From: Amnibacterium kyonggiense
Lineage (GTDB): Bacteria; Actinomycetota; Actinomycetes; Actinomycetales; Microbacteriaceae
Assembly: GCF_004364555.1 (NCBI RefSeq)
Contig: NZ_SOAM01000002.1
Span: forward strand, 186,001 to 250,000
DNA length: 64,000 bases
Reading direction: 5' to 3'
The notes under the pieces were generated by a model, which was not told the DNA's origin, did not search any database, and saw only the letters and a list, made by a program, of their open reading frames with translations. Every line of letters begins with the position of its first letter. The stretch's first letter is position 1. This document shows, in pieces, positions 58,383-64,000 of this stretch. Made by a program: the position numbers and the translations under genes.

Positions 58383-59219
58383 TCAGGCCGAGCGGCCGGC
58401 CGGCAGCTGCGTCGGGATCTCGGACGTGGCGAACTCGCCGACGCGTCCGGTGCGCAGCACGCGCTCGAGGAGCTGATCGAACATCCGCGCGAGCTCCTGC
58501 GCGCTCTCGCCGGGCCACACGTGGAGCGGCTTGGCGGCGCCCTGCGCCTGCTGCAGCGAGGTGCGCTCCGGCAGCTGCGGGCTGAGCACGAGCGGCCCGA
58601 ACATGTCGCGCAGCTCCTTGATGCGGAACTGGTGCTCGAGGCTCTGCATGCGGGCGCGGTTGACGATGATCCCGAGCGGCTGCAGCCGCGGGGAGAGACC
58701 GCGGCGGATCTCCTCGATCGCCCGCAGCGCGCGGTCGGCGGCCGCGACGGAGAACAGCCCGGGCTCGGTGACGACGGAGACCCGGTCGGACGCGGCCCAC
58801 GCGGTGCGGGTGAGCGCGTTCAACGACGGGGCGCAGTCGACGAGGACCAGCTCGTACTCGGCCTCGACGTGCGCGAGCGCCTCCTCGAGCTTCCAGATGT
58901 CCCGGACGGACGGGTGCGGCCCGTCGAAGTTGATGGCGGCGGGCGAGCCGACCATGACGTCGACGACCCCGCCTCGGCCGCGCGTCCAGCCCGACGGCGT
59001 GATGGCCGCGCGGACCACCTTCTCCTTCGGGCTCGCGAGCACGTCGGCGACGTTGACGGCCGCGACCGGCACGTCCATGCCGGTCGAGACGTCGGCCTGC
59101 GGGTCGAGGTCGACCACGAGCGTCGAGACGCCCCGGGCGAACGCCGCGGAGGCGAGTCCGAGCGTCACCGTGGTCTTCCCGACCCCGCCCTTCAGCGAGG
59201 AGACGCTCAGCACATGCAC
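58383..59219 (-). CDS. ParA-family ATPase
   Basis: A 278-residue P-loop ATPase with the deviant Walker A KGGVGKTT (residues 10-17), the switch regions VVDLDPQADVSTG and LVDCAPSLNALTRTA, and VIVNRAR-type (IIVNRAR) Walker B-like segment. It has no partner ParB gene beside it, so an orphan role in positioning a protein complex is more likely than chromosome partitioning. GTG 59219 follows TAACCT by 7 bases, and this hexamer overlaps the -10 of the divergent pyc gene. Confidence 0.85.
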   Translation of the reverse strand: MHVLSVSSLKGGVGKTTVTLGLASAAFARGVSTLVVDLDPQADVSTGMDVPVAAVNVADVLASPKEKVVRAAITPSGWTRGRGGVVDVMVGSPAAINFDGPHPSVRDIWKLEEALAHVEAEYELVLVDCAPSLNALTRTAWAASDRVSVVTEPGLFSVAAADRALRAIEEIRRGLSPRLQPLGIIVNRARMQSLEHQFRIKELRDMFGPLVLSPQLPERTSLQQAQGAAKPLHVWPGESAQELARMFDQLLERVLRTGRVGEFATSEIPTQLPAGRSA

Positions 59220-59225
59220 GACCAG

Positions 59226-59232
59226 TAGGTTA
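59226..59232. promoter_or_regulatory. overlapping divergent -10 elements of parA and pyc
   Basis: TAGGTT (59226-59231, plus strand) and TAACCT (59227-59232, minus strand) share five bases. The minus hexamer ends 7 bases before parA GTG 59219; the plus hexamer lies about 59 bases before pyc ATG 59291. RNA polymerase could occupy only one at a time. Confidence 0.45.
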
Positions 59233-59290
59233 GCCGGGATGCCCCCACGGGCCGGGGAAGCGCCGCGCCCATGACGCAGGGAGAACGGCG

Positions 59291-62200
59291 ATGTTCCAGA
59301 AGATCCTGGTCGCGAACCGGGGCGAGATCGCGATCAGGGCCTTCCGCGCGGCGTACGAGCTCGGCGCCCGCACCGTCGCCGTCTTCCCGTACGAGGACCG
59401 CGAGTCGCTGCACCGGCAGAAGGCCGACGAGTCGTACCAGATCGGGGAGCCCGGCCACCCGGTCCGCGCCTACCTCGACGTCGCGGAGATCATCCGGGTC
59501 GCGAAGCTCGCGGGCGCGGACGCGGTCTACCCGGGCTACGGGTTCCTGTCCGAGAACCCGGAGCTCGCGGAGGCGTGCGAGCGCGAGGGCATCGCCTTCA
59601 TCGGGCCGCCCGCCCGCGTGCTGCGGAGCGCCGGCAACAAGGTGACGGCGAAGGAGCAGGCGATCGCCGCCGGTGTGCCGGTCCTGAAGTCGTCGAGGCC
59701 GAGCAGGGACCTCGACGAGCTGCTCGATGCAGCCGACGCGATCGGCTTCCCGGTCTTCGCGAAGGCGGTCGCGGGCGGCGGCGGCCGCGGGATGCGGCGT
59801 GTCGAGACGAAGGCGGAGCTGCGGGAGGCCCTCGAGGCCGCGATGCGGGAGGCGGACAGCGCGTTCGGCGACCCGACGATGTTCCTCGAGCAGGCGGTGC
59901 TGCGGCCCCGGCACATCGAGGTGCAGATCCTCGCCGACGGCGCCGGGACGACCCTCCACCTGTTCGAACGCGACTGCTCCGTGCAGCGCCGCCACCAGAA
60001 GGTCGTGGAGATCGCGCCGGCGCCGAACCTCGACCAGTCGATCCGCGACGCCCTGTACCGCGACGCCGTCGCGTTCGCCCGATCGATCGGGTACGTGAAC
60101 GCCGGGACGGTCGAGTTCCTCGTCGACACGGCGGGGGAGCGGGCGGGCGAGCACGTGTTCATCGAGATGAACCCCCGGATCCAGGTCGAGCACACGGTCA
60201 CGGAGGAGATCACCGACGTCGACCTCGTCGGCTCGCAGATGCGCATCGCGGCCGGCGAGACGATGGCCGACCTCGGGCTGACGCAGGAGGGCCTGCAGAT
60301 CCGCGGCGCCGCGCTGCAGTGCCGCATCACGACGGAGGACCCGACGCAGGGCTTCCGCCCGGACACCGGCCGGATCACGACGTACCGGTCGCCCGGCGGC
60401 GCGGGCGTCCGACTCGACGGCGGCACCATCAACCCCGGCGCGCAGATCAGCCCGCACTTCGACTCGATGCTCGCGAAGCTCACCTGCCGCGGACGGGACT
60501 TCGCCGCGGCGGTGGCGCGGGAGAAGCGCGCGCTGGCCGAGTTCCGGATCCGCGGCGTCGCGACGAACATCCCGTTCCTCCAGGCGCTGCTCGACGACCC
60601 GGCGTTCGTCGCCGGGGACCTCTCGACCGGGTTCATCGAGGAGCGCCCGCACCTCGTGCGGCAGCGTCCCAGCCGCGACCGGGCGACGAAGATCCTGAAC
60701 TGGCTCGCGGACGTCAGGGTGAACCAGCCGAACGGCCCGATGCCCCCGGGGCCGCGGCCCGCGGACAAGCTGCCCGCCGTCGACCCGGCGACGCCGGCGC
60801 CCGCCGGATCGAAGCAGCGGCTCGACGCGCTCGGCCCCGCGGGCTGGGCGAAGGCGCTGCGGGAGCAGACCGCCCTCGCGGTGACCGAGACGACGTTCCG
60901 GGACGCCCACCAGTCGCTGCTGGCGACGCGGGTCCGCACGCGCGACCTGGTCGCCGCCGGCCCCGCGCTCGCACGGCTCACGCCCCAGCTGCTCAGCGTC
61001 GAGGCGTGGGGCGGCGCGACGTACGACGTCGCCCTCCGCTTCCTCGGGGAGGACCCGTGGGAGCGCCTCGCCGCGCTGCGGGAGGCGATCCCGAACGTCG
61101 CGATCCAGATGCTGCTCCGCGGCCGCAACACCGTCGGCTACACGCCGTACCTGACCGCGGTGACCGACGCCTTCGTCGCGGAGGCGGCCGCGACCGGGGT
61201 GGACGTCTTCCGCATCTTCGACGCCCTGAACGACGTCGAGCAGATCCGACCCGCCGTCGACGCCGTGCTCGCGACGGGCACCGCGGTCGCCGAGACGGCC
61301 GTCTGCTACACGGCCGATCTGCTCGACCCGGCCGAGACGCTCTACACGCTCGACTACTACCTCCGTCTCGCGGAGCGCATGGTCGCCGCCGGTGCGCACG
61401 TGCTCGCGGTCAAGGACATGGCGGGCCTCCTCCGGCCGCGGGCCGCGGCGAAGCTCGTCGAGGCGTTCCGGCGCGAGTTCGACCTGCCGGTGCACGTCCA
61501 CACCCACGACACCGCGGGCGGGCAGCTCGCCACGCTGCTCGCCGCCAGCGACGCCGGCGCGGACGCCGTCGACGTCGCCTCCGCCCCGATGGCGGGCACG
61601 ACGAGTCAGCCCTCCTTCTCGGCCCTGGTCGCCGCCCTCGCGCACACGGAGCGCGACACCGGCATCCCGCTCGCCGCGGTGACCGACCTCGAGCCGTACT
61701 GGGAGGCCGTCCGGGCGCTCTACCGGCCGTTCGAGTCCGGGCTGCCCGGCCCCACCGGTCGGGTCTACCGGCACGAGATCCCCGGCGGCCAGCTGTCGAA
61801 CCTCCGGCAGCAGGCGATCGCGCTCGGGCTCGCCGACCGCTTCGAGACCATCGAGGACCTGTACGCGGCGAGCAACGACATCCTCGGGCGCATCCCGAAG
61901 GTGACGCCCTCGTCCAAGGTCGTCGGCGACCTCGCGCTCCAGCTCGCGGCCACCGACGCCGACCCGCACGACTTCGCCGAGCACCCGGAGCGGTACGACA
62001 TCCCGGAGTCGGTCGTCGGCTTCATGGCCGGGGAGCTCGGCGACCTGCCCGGCGGCTGGCCCGAGCCGTTCCGCTCGAAGGTGCTCGCGGGCCGCACCGT
62101 GCGCGTCGGGACCACGGAGCTCACCGCCGCCGACCGGGAGGCGCTCGGGGCCGATGCCGCCACGCGGCGGGCCGCGCTCAACCGCCTCCTCTTCCCCGGG

Positions 62201-62689
62201 CCGACGAAGCAGTTCGGGGAGCTGCACGACCTGTTCGGCGACCTCTCCGTGCTCGACACCGCGGACTACCTCTACGGGCTGCGGCCCGGCGCCGAGCACG
62301 CCGTCGCCATCCAGCGCGGCGTCGAGCTGTTCATCGGGCTGGAGGCGATCGGCGAGCCCGACGAGAAGGGCGTCCGCACGGTGATGACCACGCTGAACGG
62401 CCAGCTGCGGCCGGTCTACGTGCGCGACCGGAGCATCGCCGTGACCACCGCGTCGGCGGAGAAGGCGGACCCGAACAGGGCCGGGCAGGTCGCCGCGCCC
62501 TTCGCGGGCGTCGTCACGCTCAAGGTGCAGCAGGGGGCGGCGGTGGCGGTCGGCGACACGATCGCGACGATCGAGGCGATGAAGATGGAGGCGGCGATCA
62601 CGACGCCCGTCGCGGGCGTCGTCCGCCGGCTCGCGGTGCACGGCACCGCGCAGGTCGAGGCGCAGGACCTGCTGGTCGTCGTCGAGTAG
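59291..62689 (+). CDS. pyc: pyruvate carboxylase
   Basis: A 1132-residue biotin enzyme that makes oxaloacetate from pyruvate and bicarbonate to refill the TCA cycle. The biotin carboxylase domain covers about 1-450 (GFLSENPELAEA, GGGGRGMRRV, EMNPRIQVEHTVTEEI). The carboxyltransferase domain covers about 530-830 (FRDAHQSLLATRVRT, LRGRNTVGYTPY, HVHTHDTAGGQLATL), with the carboxyl-transfer Lys in AVKDMAG. The C-terminal biotin carrier has EAMKME, with Lys1098 as the biotinylation site. Length is full. GGGAGAA precedes ATG 59291. It is divergent from parA. Confidence 0.97.
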   Translation: MFQKILVANRGEIAIRAFRAAYELGARTVAVFPYEDRESLHRQKADESYQIGEPGHPVRAYLDVAEIIRVAKLAGADAVYPGYGFLSENPELAEACEREGIAFIGPPARVLRSAGNKVTAKEQAIAAGVPVLKSSRPSRDLDELLDAADAIGFPVFAKAVAGGGGRGMRRVETKAELREALEAAMREADSAFGDPTMFLEQAVLRPRHIEVQILADGAGTTLHLFERDCSVQRRHQKVVEIAPAPNLDQSIRDALYRDAVAFARSIGYVNAGTVEFLVDTAGERAGEHVFIEMNPRIQVEHTVTEEITDVDLVGSQMRIAAGETMADLGLTQEGLQIRGAALQCRITTEDPTQGFRPDTGRITTYRSPGGAGVRLDGGTINPGAQISPHFDSMLAKLTCRGRDFAAAVAREKRALAEFRIRGVATNIPFLQALLDDPAFVAGDLSTGFIEERPHLVRQRPSRDRATKILNWLADVRVNQPNGPMPPGPRPADKLPAVDPATPAPAGSKQRLDALGPAGWAKALREQTALAVTETTFRDAHQSLLATRVRTRDLVAAGPALARLTPQLLSVEAWGGATYDVALRFLGEDPWERLAALREAIPNVAIQMLLRGRNTVGYTPYLTAVTDAFVAEAAATGVDVFRIFDALNDVEQIRPAVDAVLATGTAVAETAVCYTADLLDPAETLYTLDYYLRLAERMVAAGAHVLAVKDMAGLLRPRAAAKLVEAFRREFDLPVHVHTHDTAGGQLATLLAASDAGADAVDVASAPMAGTTSQPSFSALVAALAHTERDTGIPLAAVTDLEPYWEAVRALYRPFESGLPGPTGRVYRHEIPGGQLSNLRQQAIALGLADRFETIEDLYAASNDILGRIPKVTPSSKVVGDLALQLAATDADPHDFAEHPERYDIPESVVGFMAGELGDLPGGWPEPFRSKVLAGRTVRVGTTELTAADREALGADAATRRAALNRLLFPGPTKQFGELHDLFGDLSVLDTADYLYGLRPGAEHAVAIQRGVELFIGLEAIGEPDEKGVRTVMTTLNGQLRPVYVRDRSIAVTTASAEKADPNRAGQVAAPFAGVVTLKVQQGAAVAVGDTIATIEAMKMEAAITTPVAGVVRRLAVHGTAQVEAQDLLVVVE

Positions 62690-62936
62690 CCCGCCTCCGT
62701 CCCCGCCGCTCAGGGGCGTCGCGGGCCCGGTCGCCGGGTCCCCGGGGCGTCGATCGCACGCGGTCCGCGGGGGACAGGGTGCACACTGGGAGGCGCGCGA
62801 CCCACGCGCACGCCCCCGGAACCCTCGGGACACGCCCCCAGTTCGGGGCCTCGGCCGCCGCGCCGTGCCGCTTCCGGGGGTCGGAGAAGTCTCAAGTTAC
62901 AGTCGAAGCATCGACCCGCTCGAGGAAGTGGAAGCC

Positions 62937-64000
62937 GTGGCCAACAAGCGCACGAAGCCGGATGCCGCCGGCGGTCTTCAGGGCGGCACCCACCTGGACG
63001 AGGACGCCGGATTCCGCGACGGCCCGGTGCAGGTGGCCCTCGTGACGCGCGCCGCCGGGGTCGACCTCTCCTCGATCCCGCGCTTCCCGCAGCCGCACCC
63101 GTCGATCGAGATCGACCTCCCGCCCCTGCCGAAGTCGGAGGTCCCGGAGGACGAGGCCGCCGTCGCGATCGACGACGTGGCCGTCGACCCCGGATCCCTC
63201 GCCGCCGCGACGTCGAGCGTCGAGATCATGCCCGGTGACACGGGGGACGTGCCCGACGTGCGGTCGCTGACGACGGGGTCGCTCGGCTCGCTTGTCACGG
63301 GCCCGACCCCGCGCTCGTCGCTCACGACCGGCTCGCTCTCCCGGACGACCGGGTCCATGTCGCGCCCGACCGGCTCGATGCCCGCGCCCCGCCGCACCGG
63401 CAGCGCCTACGACGCGCTGCTCGGCGCGCCGGTGTCGCCGCCCGGCCCGCTGGGCGGCCACCTGCCCGGTTCGACCGGTGAGTTCCCGCGCCTCGACGGC
63501 GCAGGCACCGCGACCCGTCGCGAGCGCCGCACCGGCACCGCCCCGGTCGCGGGCGAGCCGGAGTCGGCCGCGATGCTCACCCCCGACCGGCTCATCGAGA
63601 ACGGCGGCCGCGTCCGCGAGAAGCCGACCGGCGCCTGGAACAGGTTCGTCTACGCCGCGACCCTCCACCGCCTCAACCTCGGCGACTCCGCCGACGTGCG
63701 GATCGCGAAGGACGAGATCGCGCGCATCACGAAGCCGTTCGAGGGCGGCACCCGCTTCGTCCCGGTGCTCACGCGCAAGGGCGGCGTCGGCAAGACGACG
63801 GTCACCACCCTGCTCGGGATGACGATGGCGACGCTGCGCGAGGACCGCGTCATCGCGATCGACGCGAACCCGGACCGCGGCACGCTGTCGGAGCGCGTCA
63901 CGAAGCAGACCCGCGCCACCGTGCGCGACGTCGTCACCCGGGCGAACGCGATCGGCGGCTTCACGGACTTCTCGACGCTCGTGTCGCGGGACGAGACGCG
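62937..64000 (+). CDS. large MinD/ParA-like ATPase with Thr-Gly-Ser-rich N-terminal region (3' end outside window)
   Basis: At least 354 residues, open to the right edge. Residues about 1-100 are acidic and variable. About 100-155 is a low-complexity stretch with the unit TTGS/TGS repeated seven times. Residues 275 onwards hold the ParA/MinD ATPase: RKGGVGKTT with first Lys 281 and VIAIDANPDRGTLSERV (Walker A' and switch). N-terminally extended MinD-like proteins of this kind are found next to type VII secretion genes (EspI-like) or act in polar positioning in actinobacteria; neither can be decided here. GTG 62937 was chosen because GAGGAA lies about 10 bases upstream; GTG 62928 is possible. 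The 247 bases before it are non-coding, with a TACAGT hexamer at 62898. Confidence 0.8.
   Translation, partial: MANKRTKPDAAGGLQGGTHLDEDAGFRDGPVQVALVTRAAGVDLSSIPRFPQPHPSIEIDLPPLPKSEVPEDEAAVAIDDVAVDPGSLAAATSSVEIMPGDTGDVPDVRSLTTGSLGSLVTGPTPRSSLTTGSLSRTTGSMSRPTGSMPAPRRTGSAYDALLGAPVSPPGPLGGHLPGSTGEFPRLDGAGTATRRERRTGTAPVAGEPESAAMLTPDRLIENGGRVREKPTGAWNRFVYAATLHRLNLGDSADVRIAKDEIARITKPFEGGTRFVPVLTRKGGVGKTTVTTLLGMTMATLREDRVIAIDANPDRGTLSERVTKQTRATVRDVVTRANAIGGFTDFSTLVSRDET

Noticed and set aside
62690-62936. A gene in the interval between pyc and the MinD-like gene
   Set aside because: Open frames here are short, Arg/Pro-rich and without start signals; only weak hairpins and a TACAGT hexamer are visible.

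Overview
The window is very GC-rich DNA from an actinobacterium, most likely a member of the Microbacteriaceae. The reasons are the third-codon GC bias, frequent GTG starts, ATGA/GTGA stop-start overlaps, and the ordered block garA - ftsR-like merR - merR - parA - pyruvate carboxylase. No tRNA, rRNA, CRISPR array, insertion sequence or prophage is visible. It reads as ordinary chromosome made of many short transcription units. A recurrent trait is leaderless architecture: at about 25 transcription-unit heads a -10-like hexamer (pattern NANNNT, often TANNNT) lies 6-8 bases before the ATG or GTG, and many starts below were chosen with it.

Left part (1-16.5 kb): the 3' end of a class A penicillin-binding protein; a DUF1905 protein; a short luciferase-like oxidoreductase; a ClpC-type unfoldase with an HspR/HAIR-like operator; an ABC exporter operon ending in a MarR/GbsR-like regulator; small membrane proteins; a VOC protein; a lipoprotein sugar dehydrogenase; a DUF5946 protein; an MFS transporter; an endonuclease/exonuclease/phosphatase protein; and a LolA-like protein/ABC ATPase/ABC permease operon.

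16.5-29.9 kb: a TPR protein and the cysK-cysE pair for cysteine synthesis. Next is an oligosaccharide locus (glucosidase, lipoprotein binding protein, two permeases) read away from a divergent lacI gene, with a perfect 14-bp palindrome over the -35 of the uptake operon. Then come a ChaB-like protein, a sugar epimerase/dehydratase, a NAD(P)HX epimerase, NDH-2 followed by a tiny acidic protein, a VOC protein and an S4/Hsp15 protein.

29.9-37.5 kb holds the first of the two most intriguing loci: a fused GCS2-type carboxylate-amine ligase/circularly permuted ATP-grasp protein, an AsnO-like class II amidotransferase, a HAD phosphatase and an S9 peptidase. Together they suggest synthesis and turnover of a small amidated peptide, by analogy with N-acetylglutaminylglutamine amide.

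37.6-48.5 kb: a histidine phosphatase, a methyltransferase, a damaged YghA-like SDR gene, an iron-sulfur (6-4) photolyase, a quinone reductase, a lipid kinase and a GNAT. The second intriguing locus follows: a tightly overlapping operon of a CysK-like PLP enzyme, an NtaA-type flavin monooxygenase and a histidine-ammonia-lyase homologue that lacks the MIO-forming Ala-Ser-Gly triad. A Lys/Ala/Glu-rich DNA-binding-like protein ends this part.

48.6-64 kb: a 4-hydroxyproline epimerase/DHDPS-family pair; an epimerase followed by a nested repeat element; a DeoR regulator with a fructose PTS EIIABC; a NUDIX protein with a second NYN-like domain; a HEAT-like repeat protein; the garA-ftsR-merR cluster; parA divergent from pyruvate carboxylase; and the start of a large MinD/ParA-like protein cut by the window edge. 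No gap between genes exceeds 300 bases.
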